Assembly: GCA_032207245.1 (NCBI GenBank)
Contig: JAGEOH010000242.1
Span: forward strand, 1 to 64,000
Length of the DNA stretch: 64,000 nt
Reading direction: 5' to 3'
Source of the DNA: Pardosa pseudoannulata
Lineage: Eukaryota > Arthropoda > Arachnida > Araneae > Lycosidae
Numbering within the stretch: the stretch's first letter is position 1; every line of letters starts with the position of its first letter. The notes under the pieces were generated by a model. It did no database searches, had not been told where the DNA came from, and worked only from the letters and a program-made list of their open reading frames with translations. Shown here one piece after another: positions 39,053 to 49,811 of this stretch. A program made the translations under genes and the position numbers.

Positions 39053-39121
39053 AAAGCCGTCTTAAGACCCCAAACCAGACACAAAATCCTTTCCCGGCTG
39101 CTTACGTCACACCTCGAGGCT
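39053..39121 (+). repeat. Left terminal inverted repeat of P-like element
   Basis: Outer 30 bp pair with 43629-43658 with one mismatch. The inner ACGTCAC...CGAGGCT segment pairs with 43600-43618. Confidence 0.75.
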
Positions 39122-40478
39122 ACCGTATTTCACCGTCATGACCATGTGCTTCACCACTTCAATCTGTTGACATTCTTGTGTACTCGCCATCATCGTTCTG
39201 TGTTTTAGATTAAAAAAAGTATATTTTTCTGGATTACTTTGCAATTTACATCTTTATTAAAGGTAAGTCAAATTATTTTTGTTCAATATAGCCTGTTTAT
39301 TCTTAACAATTAATGAATTCTCTGAATTACTATTTGAATCAGAAAACAATTGCTAACCCTGATCGTGTTCTAATGTGAATGTTATTTGTACAGAGAATAA
39401 ATGCATAATTCTAATATGAATATTAAATTTGTTTTTACATAATGTAAAATAAATATATGCGATTTATAGCTCTCATATTATGTAACGAGACACTTTAATT
39501 TTTAATTGTTGTTTCGTGGGAGCTTTATTTATTATAAGTAAACAGTTTATGTTTAATGGATTGCTTTTCATTTGTTGTTTATTTCTTCATTTGCTTTACC
39601 TTAGTCGGTATAAAAGCATTACTTTTTCAAATTTACTCCTGAAATATTAAATGCCTTAGATTTAATATATACAATGCAATAGTATTGTAGGTTAAACTCA
39701 AGAAAAAAAATTAAAATAAAATTAATTTCAGCATATGACTTAAACAGGCATTTATGTTTCTACAAGTATTACTAAAATACAATTTATTAAATATATTGCT
39801 TTGTTTATTGCTCTTTTTTTTTTTTTTTTTTTTGCAAGTTTGGCTGTAGAATGTCTTTCAAATTATATATATAGTGTAGAGAATAATCTCAAGAAATTGA
39901 AAATTCTTTGCGGTCTCAGCATTGTAAAATATAATAATCCCCTGCTTTTGTTACTACCTTTCAACTGTCCATAACTTCTTTTTATAGAAATTTGTTATAT
40001 ATCTCTTTAATAAACTAACCTCAAATATTTATGAAAATAGTAATGAATATTTTTATATTTATAAAAGGATTTTTTTTCGTTGTAACTGTTCTCACTTTCA
40101 CACTTGTTTACAAGAAATATTTTGCACATAAATGTTAAATTTCAGTTTTTAATGAAGATCATACTTCTATAAGGGAATCTAATTTAAAATAAACTTAATA
40201 AATTTAAACATATTTTTTATTTTTAAAACATGTTTATATTCTTACCCCTTTTGGGAGGATAATTTTGATATACACTTACCTGTCTAAAATATTGCTCTCA
40301 TAGCAATAATTTGAGTTTAATTACAAGAAAACATCATTACTATCAAATTTAGAAGATTTTATTCTTTTTTTTAATTGGTACACTATATTGAGGTTAAATT
40401 ATGTTTGACATTAAATTAGAAAATATCAGTAAGTTGGGTACAGTAACAAAAATAAAAAAATGTATCGAACAGAAACAA

Positions 40479-40517
<39 letters not shown>

Positions 40518-40900
40518 ATTCAGTTCCGATTTTTATTCTGATTTAAACAACTTTTTTTTTTCAGTTTCGGCCCTTATTTTTTCAATATAAATATAATCTT
40601 ACGCATTTTAATTAAGTTTTTGCTATTATTTCGGAAATAAAACCCAAATGATGTTAGTCGAATCATTAGAAAGTTTCAATATCTCAAACATTCATTTATT
40701 GTTAACATTATCATAGCTTTTTCTAAGTGTAAATTTTCAAAGCATTAAAGTAATAGTATTACATTATACACATATGTTGTATGACTATTTGTAATTTTTA
40801 TAAATAACAACAACTGAACTTATCTTAAATTATCTTAAATGATTCAGATTAATATACTTTCTTTTTCTTATACGTGAATAAACTAATGAAGTGTCATATA
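39122..40900 (+). other. Interior of P-like element, probable intronic or non-coding DNA
   Basis: A splice-donor-like AGGTAAGT at about 39261-39268 could end a leader exon. The rest is AT-rich with poly(T) (about 39816-39834) and (TA)n (40484-40514). No THAP domain or catalytic-domain coding is visible. Confidence 0.4.
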
Positions 40901-40913
40901 TAATGTTTTACAG

Positions 40914-41299
40914 AAATCTCATTTTGGATGTTTAACAGTTTTTTTCAAGTTTTGGAAGCTTCTGAATCAGTTATTTTAACTGAAAATAATCAGAAAGCAA
41001 TTATATACATAGCTGGATATGTAGCACGCATTGCTGCTGGGACATGCATTCAATGTAAAGGGAAACTTACACTTGACACCCCTTTGGAGTGTGATAATTT
41101 ACCGAATATATCTTATATAGATATATTAGACAGAGGAGGTCTATTTTGGCCTAATGATTTCTGTCTCCATGTATGTAGTTCCACATTAAAAATTTTTCAG
41201 ATTTTACCAAATTTGAAGTATTTTTTAAAATCTAATTGAACTGACATTAGAGAATTGGAGGTCAAGAAAACATTGAATGCAGATTTTTTCAATGAAAAT
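40914..41299 (+). pseudogene. P-element/THAP9-type transposase exon, one nonsense codon
   Basis: Preceded by an acceptor-like TTTTACAG and followed by a donor-like GTAAGC. Encodes an IIYIAGYVAR block, then CIQCKGKL and ILDRGGLFWPNDF, a pattern I associate with the C-terminal domain of P-element-like transposases (AGYVA...CxxC...DRGGL). UGA at 41237-41239 breaks the frame, but the same frame stays open and sensible (ELEVKKTLNADFF) up to the donor site, so a single nonsense mutation separates it from coding. Other exons were not found. Confidence 0.65.
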
Positions 41300-41572
41300 G
41301 TAAGCATGAACAAATTTATATACTGTGTTAAGTGATTTCTAATATCTTTTTAATAATTATTGTAAAATAACTAATGATGTATTTTCAAAATCAAAAAAAG
41401 AAAAATTGGCATGACACAAATTATTTTCATATAATGTATAATATTGAATATTTAATAATTATACTAATAGCATAATTTTAATTTAACTTTGGTATTTTAT
41501 AAAATGTAAAAATAAAAATAATGCATCTTAAAAATTATTCAAATTTCTAAAAACTAAGAGAGATAAATTAAA

Positions 41573-42486
41573 GATGTGTAACATACAAAGTTATTTTATT
41601 TTATCAGTTTTTCTATAAGTTCATGTTAATTAAATTTTTAAATTTGGTATTATTAAAATTAAAAAAAAAATTAAAGATGTGTAACATACAAAGTTATTTT
41701 ATTTTTATCATTTTCTATATTCATGTAATGTAATATTGAAAGCATATTATTGTATATAAAATATAAGCAAAGAATTAAGGTAGATGTGTAACATATAAAG
41801 TTATTTTATTTTTATCAGTTTTTCTATAAGTTCATGTAATGTAGATATTGTGAAAGCATATTATGTGTATATATGAAATATAAGGCGAAAGAATTAAGGT
41901 AGATGTGTAACATATAAAGTTATTTTATTTTTATCAGTTTTTCTATAAGTTCATATAATGTAGATATTGTGAAAGCATATTATGTGTATATATGAAATAT
42001 AAGGCGAAAGAATTAAGGGAGATGTGTAACATATAAAGTTATTTTATTTTTATCAGTTTTTCTATAAGTTCATATAATGTAGATATTGTGAAAGCATATT
42101 ATGTGTATATATGAAATATAAGGCGATAGAATTAAGGGAGATGTGTAACATATAAAGTTATTTTTATCAGTTTTTCTATAAGTTCATATAATGTAGATAT
42201 TGTGAAAGCATATTATGTGTATATATGAAATATAAGGCGAAAGAATTAAGGGAGATGTGTAACATATAAAGTTATTTTATTTTTATCAGTTTTTCTATAA
42301 GTTCATATAATGTAGATATTGTGAAAGCATATTATGTGTATATATGAAATATAAGGCGAAAGAATTAAGGGAGATGTGTAACATATAAAGTTATTTTATT
42401 TCTATCAGTTTTTCTATAAGTTCATATAATGTAGACATTGTGAAAGCATATTATGTGTATACATGAAATATAAGGCGAAAGAATTT
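41573..42486 (+). repeat. 119-bp minisatellite, about eight copies
   Basis: Tandem units beginning AGATGTGTAACATATAAAG at about 41573, 41674, 41782, 41901, 42020, 42139, 42253 and 42372. The period is 119 bp, with two shorter units. The first two units are diverged and the last six are nearly identical, which indicates recent expansion from the right-hand side. It lies within the P-like element; non-coding. Confidence 0.9.
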
Positions 42487-43588
42487 AAAAATGAGTAATT
42501 ATGTATTTTTTCATTTGTTTCTAAGTACTCAGATGGATTTTATAAAGAGGAGGTTCACTCTATATGAATATAAACTATAGTTACATTTATCAATAAGATA
42601 ATTAAGTTAATAGTTATATATTTTTTACTTCTGTTACCGTATCTGCACAATTGTTTTTGCAATCTTGTTTTAATTTTACCAAATTTATCTTTAAATGTAA
42701 CTGATGTGTAAAATATTTCAAAGAAATAGGTTCTTGATAAAACATATGTATTTAGTACATAGTGTATGTAAATAAAGTTTTAAACTTTTATTGTCCGTTG
42801 TATTCAGTGTTTTATTTTCAATGAAATATATAGAAATATTAATGAATTTTTTCTGTTTACTAAGATTAATACACCTTTTATTTTTTATATTCAAGTTATT
42901 TTGAAGTAAATCTTATATACTGTAAATTTGATTAGGAACATTGTGATAATCTAAAACTATATATCTCCTATAAATATCACAATTTATACATATTGCTATT
43001 AAATATTATTTCCATTTAAAAGTAATATTTGTGAGTAATGTATATTCCTAACTAGTGTTTTTTTTAATCCTTTAAATGGAATTTTATTTATTTAATAAAA
43101 ATAATTTAATATGTTTAAAATCCACCACTCTTATATTGATGGTCTGAAATATACATTTTTAACAGTATATAAAATATGTAATTCCTAGAAATTAGCATTT
43201 TGTTTAGTCATTGTTCCTATTTCAGATGTTGAGGATTTCTTTTAGTTTTCTTAATTATTTAAAATTTAAGAATGTTTTCTGAATGTTTGTTAAATAATTA
43301 CAACTTCATTTTTTACTAATTATATAAATATTCATGTCATTTTCTTCTACAAACTTTTTAAAAGGTCTTTTTTTAATAATTTACCCTTTTTTAAGTTATT
43401 AATAATTATGGATCTTTTAATAATTATTTTAATCGCATCTGAAACTGTAAAAAAATTAAGAATTAAAAAGTTACTTAAAGTCTAAATATGTAATAACGCA
43501 TATATAATTTTATATCTTCAGTATGTTACATTAAAATATATAGCTGAGCAGAATAAACAAGAAATACGCAAAACTAATACTATTTCGC
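42487..43588. other. AT-rich right interior of P-like element
   Basis: Very AT-rich; no coding or repeat structure that I can support. Confidence 0.45.
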
Positions 43589-43658
43589 GTTCTCGTCCCA
43601 GCCTCGGCCTGTGACGTCACGAATGCGTGTGTCTGGCTTGGGGTCTTAAGACGGCTTT
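43589..43658 (-). repeat. Right terminal inverted repeat of P-like element
   Basis: Inverse complement of the left end: GTGTCTGGCTTGGGGTCTTA followed by AGACGGCTTT. Confidence 0.75.
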
Positions 43659-44703
43659 GGCTTTATACATGAACAACCAATGTACATCATATATTTTAGT
43701 CTCTTAGTTCGAACATCCGGCTTGCGCGATCTTCCCCCACGGTTCGCCGTTAACTCCCCAGTTAATACACCACATATGGAAGTAAAATAACGTTTGCTAT
43801 TATATGTAGGGTAAGTAGCAATTTTACAATCGTTTCTCCCTATTAGTCTCTGTTTTCTAATTAAGTATATCATAAGAATGATGGTAATTCTTAAGTTCGC
43901 TACTTCCGAATGGTTCAAATGTTTTGTTATTAGTGTGTGCTTTGTATCATAGTGTATATTATAACTGTCGTTTTAAAAATAAGTTTAATTTTATTGTTAG
44001 ATCTCATTAAGGAGTTTATAATTACATAATACAACATTTAATATCCGTGAGTTAAATGTATTCTAAGTTATGTTAAAGTTTCGTTTTTGCTGTGTATTGC
44101 AACTCGGCTATTGTTGATACCTCACAAATTACAATTTTTGTTTTCTCTTAAAGGAAAACTTTTTTTATTACCACAATAAAAGATTAATGTTTCCCTAATT
44201 CATTGACTAATAATGTGTTTTTAAGGAGCTTTATTAATAAAAGTTGATGTACAACTTCTTTCACATATCGCAACATCAACTGGGAAATTTCTATGTAGAA
44301 TCAATGATATCTACACTTTAAATTGTTTCTGATTTATCAGCTTCAAGTTTTTTAAGTCCTGAGCTCTTTTTCCAGATCTTCATATTAACTTTCTACAACC
44401 TAAAATTTTGAATGTCGAAGCGTAAAGAAGACATATCTAACAAAAATTAAACTACCAAAAGAAAATTTATAAATGTAAGAAAAAAATTAGTCTAAAGTAA
44501 TCAACAGAAGCAATGTTTTTACACATTTTTATTATAAAAATATAACCTTTATTCAATGCTGTACTATTTTATAATAGGTAGGTTCTCATATAACCTGTAG
44601 GAAAATAGTTAAATAAACATGCTTAAATTTTTTGAATAGTTATGTTCCACAGCCAAAAGTAGAAAAATCCCATCTAAATAAAATTTGCAAGCTCTTTTAA
44701 TTG
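43659..44703. other. Stretch without recognisable feature
   Basis: A 90-codon minus-strand frame (43646-43918) overlaps the P-like end and matches nothing I know. The rest is AT-rich. Confidence 0.5.
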
Positions 44704-45078
44704 TGATGGAAAATTAATCGTTTTATATAGTTTTTCCAACACTTCAAAAAAAAATTCAGAGTCGTCAGAGGTTTGATGAAGTTATAGGATTTCAATAAAA
44801 TTTACACTTCGAAGGTTTTAAGTTAAGATTTTATTTATAAAAAAATTAAACATGTATCGACTTAATACAAAATTAAACAAGCTAGTTACCTGCAGCGTTA
44901 GCTAGAAGTGCTTCTCAGCTAACCACGCTGCCTAGGCTTAAATACACACATGTGGCAGGAGATTTACATGAAGGTTTCAGTCACGGTTTAAGTTGACTGA
45001 AACGTAAACGCATCGGATGAATAATTAGGTGATGTAAGGAAGAAATCTATTATTAGTTTTTTTTTTAATTTCCTAACA
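44704..45078 (-). repeat. 3' LTR, copia-like element 2 (complete)
   Basis: Begins TGATGG on the plus strand (element end CCATCA) and ends CCTAACA (element start TGTTAGG). A TATA-like GTATTTAAG occurs in element sense near 44937-44946. Purine-rich AAGAGGCGGGCCA (plus 45079-45092 in inverse) precedes it as polypurine tract. Confidence 0.75.
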
Positions 45079-45364
45079 ATGGCCCGCCTCTTACTTACAA
45101 AAACTTTAAATCTTTCATTTTAAATTTATCCCTTCATCCGATGAGTTTTTACAAAGACTAATACATACATATACTTAAATGAAATAACCACACCAGTGGC
45201 AAATGTTACTGTATGACTTCAAGCAGTCAGCAAATAAAGTTCATTTACAAAACAAACATGATTAATATAGTTACAGAAATTTTTACAAACATTTTCAAAA
45301 TTTCACATTTGTTACATATATTTCACATTTGTTGTATATACTTTAATACAATGAAATTTTACAC

Positions 45365-46937
45365 TTAACTTACAATAAAAATCTTTTCAATGAACTTTGA
45401 TAAACCAACTTTGGGTAATGGTTTAGTGAACAAGTCGGCAAAATTCAATTTTGTATTTACATAATTTAAAGTGAAAAGATTTTGTAGAACTAAATTTCTA
45501 AGGAAATGATATTTTATGTCAATATGTTTAGTTCGAGAATTTTCAATTGGTGATCTAGAAAAATTTATTGCAGCTTGATTATCACACAAAAGATAACTAC
45601 TCGTATTAAATGTAATAATATTGTGGTTTTTAAATTCATTAAATATACGGATAATCCAAATTAATTCCTTGGCCGATTCACACAGTGATATGTATTCACT
45701 TTCCATTGTGGATAGACTAACACATTTCTGTTTAAAAGTCTTCCATATAATGGGAGAATCGTCTATAAAAAGAATATGTCCTCCAATGGAAATTCGATCA
45801 TCCCGATTTGTAGCATAATCTGCATCACTATAACAGTTGACATTTAGATCATTTACCTGAGATAACTTTAGTTTATAAGATTTAGTTTGATTTATATAGC
45901 CAAGTAATTTAAGTAAAGTATTCCAGTGTATTAAGCCAGGATTACTCTGAAATTGTGAAAGAATATTTACTGCGTAACATATATCAGGTCTAGTTCTATT
46001 TGAAATAAATGACAGACAACCTAATATATTTCTGTACGGCAATTCTGACATTTTTAAAATTTCGGCTTCTGAATTTGGACATTGGGTTTTAGAAAGAACT
46101 GTACCTACTGCTATAGGTAATGAAGTTGCTGGATAATTGAAATTGTTATATTTTTCACATACTTTATGGATATAATCTGACTGATGAATAAAAAAGTTCA
46201 TTTCCAATTTCTTCAAATTGGACTCCTAACAATTTACGAGTTCTACCCATTATTTTAAGATCAAAATGAGTACGTAAACGATTTATCACATTTTTTATAA
46301 GACTGTCAGATTTTGAAAATAACACTATATCGTCTACATAAAGTAATAAAACAACATTATTCATATATACATAAACACAATTTGTCCATTCTAATTTGTT
46401 AAAATTAGAACTTTCAAGTACAGAGTGAATTTCTAAAAACCATTCTCTCCCCGATTGGTGTAAACCATATAATGCTTTGTTTAAACGGCATACGTGGTTT
46501 GGCTTTAAAAGATCGACAAAACCTTGAGGTTGGGTCATAAAAATGTTTTCTTGAAGTGTAGCATAGAGATAGGCACATTTTATATCCAATTGACAATGCT
46601 TCCACTTTAGTTTACATACAAGTACTGAAAAACACAATCTTACGATTGAAAAATTAACCACTGGGTTAAACACTTAATCGTAGTGTAATCCCTGAATTTG
46701 CCTGAAACCTAAAGCAGCAAGTCTGGCCTTGTACCTGACGATTTTATTGTTTTCGTCTCGTTTTAGGGTATAAACCCATCGGCAACCTATAACTCGGCTG
46801 TTTTCCGGTTTTGGAACAAGGTCCCACACTTTTCGATCTTTTATAACTTTGATTTCATCTTTCATTGCTTTACACCACTCATCAGCTTGGGGGGTTTTCA
46901 AAGCTATTTTATAATTACTTGGAACTATAATCTCTAG
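45365..46937 (-). pseudogene. RT-RNase H part of copia-like element 2, broken
   Basis: Open from just after the UGA at 46938-46940. The first 75 codons from the ATG (KTPQADEWCKAM, WVYTLKRDENNK) end at UAA (46674-46676), where element 1 has Glu in YDEVF, so this is a point nonsense mutation. RT motifs then include QSGREWF and LLLYVDDIVLF. A one-base slip in an A6/T6 run near 46190 shifts frame. RNase H follows, intact (YSDADYATNRDDR, STMESEYISL, DNQAAINF, HIDIKYHF). Dead as it stands. Confidence 0.88.
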
Positions 46938-47207
46938 TCATTCCGAATGATTTGACTTTTCTATTTTTACAACACCGGAGTATGTATTTTTTCCGCTAAA
47001 ATTGAAAAGCGATTTGTCATATTTTAAATTGTGTGCTTTAAAGTAATTTTCGATATCTGTATTAGATCGAAAACGCGCTTTTACACCTTTAATTCTATAA
47101 TAAACATCAGTCCGAGATCCGTTTTTTACATGGAACAGCTTGTCTTTCCCAAATAATATTTTCACTAGAAGTTTTACTGCTTTCCGGTATCCCCTCCCCT
47201 TCCTCAA
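46938..47207 (-). CDS. Linker frame of copia-like element 2, ends in UGA-CUA-G
   Basis: +1 relative to the integrase frame, overlapping its end. Carries DVYYRIKGVKARFRS, the counterpart of DIYY...RLRS in element 1, then FNFSGKNTYSGVV, parallel to FDFSRQNKFSGVV, and ends HSE-UGA. The stop at 46938-46940 is followed by CUAGAG, and homologous coding (LEIIVPSNY) continues in phase. The listed start is only the first ATG; the frame is probably entered by frameshift, not initiation. Confidence 0.8.
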   Translation of the reverse strand: MRKGRGYRKAVKLLVKILFGKDKLFHVKNGSRTDVYYRIKGVKARFRSNTDIENYFKAHNLKYDKSLFNFSGKNTYSGVVKIEKSNHSE

Positions 47208-49455
47208 AATCTTCAGTTTTTACGGTTTCGGGAGATTTCGGTTGTTCAGTTTCTTCGGATTCCGACTCACTTTCTGAATCAGACGAAAGTTCAATTGTTT
47301 TAAAGTTTGGGCCCAGTTTCGCTCCACTGTTACTCTGACTATGTAGTTTTTCATCATCAAAAGAAACATTTATTGTCTCAACAATTTTCCTTTCTGTCGG
47401 AAGCCATATACGATAACCACGAGTTTTTAATGCATACCCTAACATAACACCCTTTTTAGCTCTCATATCTAGCTTTTTACGTTGTTGTTTAGGAACATGC
47501 AAATAGGCTTTAGTTCCAAAAACTCTGAGATGTTTTAATGATGGTTTACGTCCACAGTAAAGTTCAAAAGGGGTTGAGGTTTGCTTTCCATGGTATACTC
47601 GATTCCAAACATAAGTATGACATAACAAGGCTTCCGCCCAAAATCCATTACTTAATCCGCTGGAATTTAGCATAACTTTTATTGCGTCCATTGCGGTGTA
47701 ATTGTAGCGTTCTGCTACGGCATTTTGTTGTGGCGAATAGACATTTGTTCTTTCATGTTTTATGCCTTGTTGATCTAAAAATTTTTCAAATTCTGTACTA
47801 CAGAATTCGAGACCATTATCAGTCCTCACGTTTAATATTTTAGTATTTAAAAAACGTTCTGCCCGTTTTTGATAACTAGAGAAAATATTAAAAACCTCAT
47901 TTTTTTCTTTTATTGGATAGGTAGTTACTTTACGCGAAAAATCATCAATGATACTTAAGAAATAACGATAACCTCCAATAGCTATATTGGGAATGGGACC
48001 ACATAGGTCCAAATGTAACAATTCTAGGGGTTTTCGTGACCTAATTTTACCTATCGGTTTGAATGATTTTCGTCGAGATTTAGCAATTTTACATGGTTCA
48101 CATTTTAAAACTTCGTGTCGCAAATCAGGTAAACCACTTACAGAGTTGTTTTTACTAGTTTGTACAATGTATTTCGTATTTATATGACAAAGTCTGTTAT
48201 GCCAAATTTCTAAATTGTTTAGATTAGAAGTAGAAAAATTCTGTTCTTTACAATCTTTGAAGTTCATATTACGGGGCTTATTTACAGTAAGATTTTTACT
48301 TTTATGTTCTTTTAACTTTAAAGGTTTAATAGTTTCATACTGGGGATTTACATAAAAAAGGCCATTATTCTTTTTAGCTACAAATAGTTTACGACCATCT
48401 TTAGCATACACTGTAATTTGTCCCTTTCTACATGTAAATGTTGCACCTGCTTTGTCAATTAAAGAACCTGACATTAAATTACGCCTTAGTTTGGGAGAGT
48501 ACAATACATTATAAAGATTAACAATTTCTGACTCACCCTTGTTTTTAAAAATCATCCTCACAGTACCAGTTCCTTCTACTTTACATGACACACCACCAAT
48601 GGCAACTACCATAGAAGTGTTTCTTATAGGCTTAAAATCCTTCAGGAGACTCTTGTTACCACAGAAATGCGAGCTTGCTGCTGTGTCCAATACCCAAGAT
48701 GTATCGTCGCTGTCTTGACTTAGGTACGATTCGGTGATAAAACAGGATTCCGGCTTAGGTTTTGTAGGTGGACGATTTCGAATACTCTGTTTATTCTCAG
48801 TTCTCGGCTTTTCGGACGACTTCCCTTTAACACCTTTCAAACTTGAAGAAAAGGCGATGCTTTCTTGGTCTTTAATGGATTGTTTTAATCTAGATTCTTC
48901 AGCAGTTAATTCAGCCTGAATTTTATCAAAAGTGAAATCCTCATCTTTCCAACGGTAGATTGATTGTACAATTCCGTTAAATTCAGGAGCAAGGAAACGA
49001 ATGAGTTGAAACGCCTGGTACCAGTCATCTATGGGTTTTCCAGCGTCCCTCAATTCATTTACAATTTTTCGGATTCTTGCCGCGTACACACCAATTTCCT
49101 CGCCTGGGTTGATTTTGCAGGAGAAAAATTCATCGGTGAGGCCTATTATACGAGCACGAGAGTCCGGTCGGAAATGCTTTTCTAATATTTCCCACGCATT
49201 TACTGGATCATCAGTATCAGAAATAATACTTCGATATTCTTTGGCAATGTTTAAATATATTAACCCATAAGCCTTGTCTGCTCGTTGGTTGAAACTTCTT
49301 AATTCCTTAGCTGATATTTCAACTTCCCCTTTCGTAGGTGCAGCTTCTATCTTTGATACGATACGCCAACAGCTCTCTTTCATTAGTAGCACTTTCATAT
49401 CATCACGCCAAGTTGCGTAGTTGTCGGCATTCAGCTGTTCAATTGCAACTTCCAT
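47107..49455 (-). CDS. Gag-protease-integrase polyprotein of copia-like element 2
   Basis: 782 codons, open throughout. UBN2-type gag in about 1-190. No CCHC zinc knuckle is present between gag and protease, unlike element 1. Protease WVLDTAASSHF has its Asp near 256. His/Cys module WHNRLCHI...CEPCKIAK at about 420-470. Integrase residues in HLDLCGP (about 482), TDNGLEF (about 546) and VAERYN (about 582). A Ser/Glu-rich tail precedes the stop. The frame ends KKRISD-UGA, where the next base is U and the homologous protein continues with Asp in the +1 frame. Confidence 0.92.
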   Translation of the reverse strand: MEVAIEQLNADNYATWRDDMKVLLMKESCWRIVSKIEAAPTKGEVEISAKELRSFNQRADKAYGLIYLNIAKEYRSIISDTDDPVNAWEILEKHFRPDSRARIIGLTDEFFSCKINPGEEIGVYAARIRKIVNELRDAGKPIDDWYQAFQLIRFLAPEFNGIVQSIYRWKDEDFTFDKIQAELTAEESRLKQSIKDQESIAFSSSLKGVKGKSSEKPRTENKQSIRNRPPTKPKPESCFITESYLSQDSDDTSWVLDTAASSHFCGNKSLLKDFKPIRNTSMVVAIGGVSCKVEGTGTVRMIFKNKGESEIVNLYNVLYSPKLRRNLMSGSLIDKAGATFTCRKGQITVYAKDGRKLFVAKKNNGLFYVNPQYETIKPLKLKEHKSKNLTVNKPRNMNFKDCKEQNFSTSNLNNLEIWHNRLCHINTKYIVQTSKNNSVSGLPDLRHEVLKCEPCKIAKSRRKSFKPIGKIRSRKPLELLHLDLCGPIPNIAIGGYRYFLSIIDDFSRKVTTYPIKEKNEVFNIFSSYQKRAERFLNTKILNVRTDNGLEFCSTEFEKFLDQQGIKHERTNVYSPQQNAVAERYNYTAMDAIKVMLNSSGLSNGFWAEALLCHTYVWNRVYHGKQTSTPFELYCGRKPSLKHLRVFGTKAYLHVPKQQRKKLDMRAKKGVMLGYALKTRGYRIWLPTERKIVETINVSFDDEKLHSQSNSGAKLGPNFKTIELSSDSESESESEETEQPKSPETVKTEDFEEGEGIPESSKTSSENIIWERQAVPCKKRISD

Positions 49456-49539
49456 TTTTAATTCTTTTAAAAGTCTGCAGGCCCGCCGTCGAATAGCTTC
49501 GAAGATGTTTTAAATAAACTTCATCACTGCATACACTTG

Positions 49540-49552
49540 CGGCCCATAACCG
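49540..49552 (-). promoter_or_regulatory. Primer-binding site, half-tRNA-iMet type
   Basis: GGTTATGGGCC in element sense, four bases after the LTR end CCATCA. It is identical over 11 bases to the site in element 1 and complementary to the initiator tRNA-Met anticodon region. Confidence 0.75.
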
Positions 49553-49555
49553 ACA

Positions 49556-49811
49556 TGATGGAAAATTAATCGTTTTATATAGTTTTTCCAACACTTCAAA
49601 AAAAAAATTCAGAGTCGTCAGAGGTTTGATGAAGTTATAGGATTTCAATAAAATTTACACTTCGAAGGTTTTAAGTTAAGATTTTATTTATAAAAAAATT
49701 AAACATGTATCGACTTAATACAAAATTAAACAAGCTAGTTACCTGCAGCGTTAGCTAGAAGTGCTTCTCAGCTAACCACGCTGCATAGGCTTAAATACAC
49801 ACATGTGGCAG
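49556..49811 (-). repeat. 5' LTR, copia-like element 2 (truncated)
   Basis: 256 bp matching 44704-44957 almost perfectly; homology ends at GGCAGGAG. It retains the TATA-like region but lacks the outer 119 bp of U3 present in the 3' LTR. Confidence 0.85.

Larger units (their letters stand above)
39053..43658 (+). mobile_element. P-like DNA transposon with long terminal inverted repeats
   Basis: The left end AAAGCCGTCTTAAGACCCCA (39053 on) is repeated in inverse at the right end (43658 inward), 29 of 30 bases matching. After a diverged spacer the arms match again around ACGTCAC and CGAGGCT (about 39104-39121 and 43600-43618). Total 4.6 kb. The only recognisable coding sequence is a P-type transposase exon. 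I found no 8-bp target duplication, perhaps because the left end adjoins a rearranged LTR. Confidence 0.7.
44704..49811 (-). mobile_element. copia-like LTR retrotransposon 2
   Basis: Minus-strand relative of element 1 with clearly diverged proteins. 3' LTR 44704-45078, 5' LTR fragment 49556-49811, Gag-protease-integrase frame 47107-49455, linker ending at 46938, RT-RNase H 45365-46937 broken by one nonsense codon and one frameshift. Same primer-binding site type and the same arrangement of frames as element 1. The two LTR copies differ at very few positions, so decay has only begun. Confidence 0.9.

Noticed and set aside
41573..42486. CRISPR-like array
   Set aside because: There is no repeat/spacer alternation: the whole 119-bp unit is repeated, in a eukaryotic transposon interior.
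39041..43668. P-like element as a simple nested insertion in the copia LTR
   Set aside because: The missing LTR part does not reappear after the right terminal repeat and no 8-bp duplication is present, so a simple nested insertion does not fit.
43646..43918. 90-codon minus-strand frame
   Set aside because: Overlaps the P-like terminal repeat and matches no family; treated as chance.
46674..46676. A third conserved recoding site in copia-like element 2
   Set aside because: Element 1 has a Glu codon at this position and the stop is UAA; it is best read as ordinary nonsense decay, as is the slip in the A6 run near 46190.
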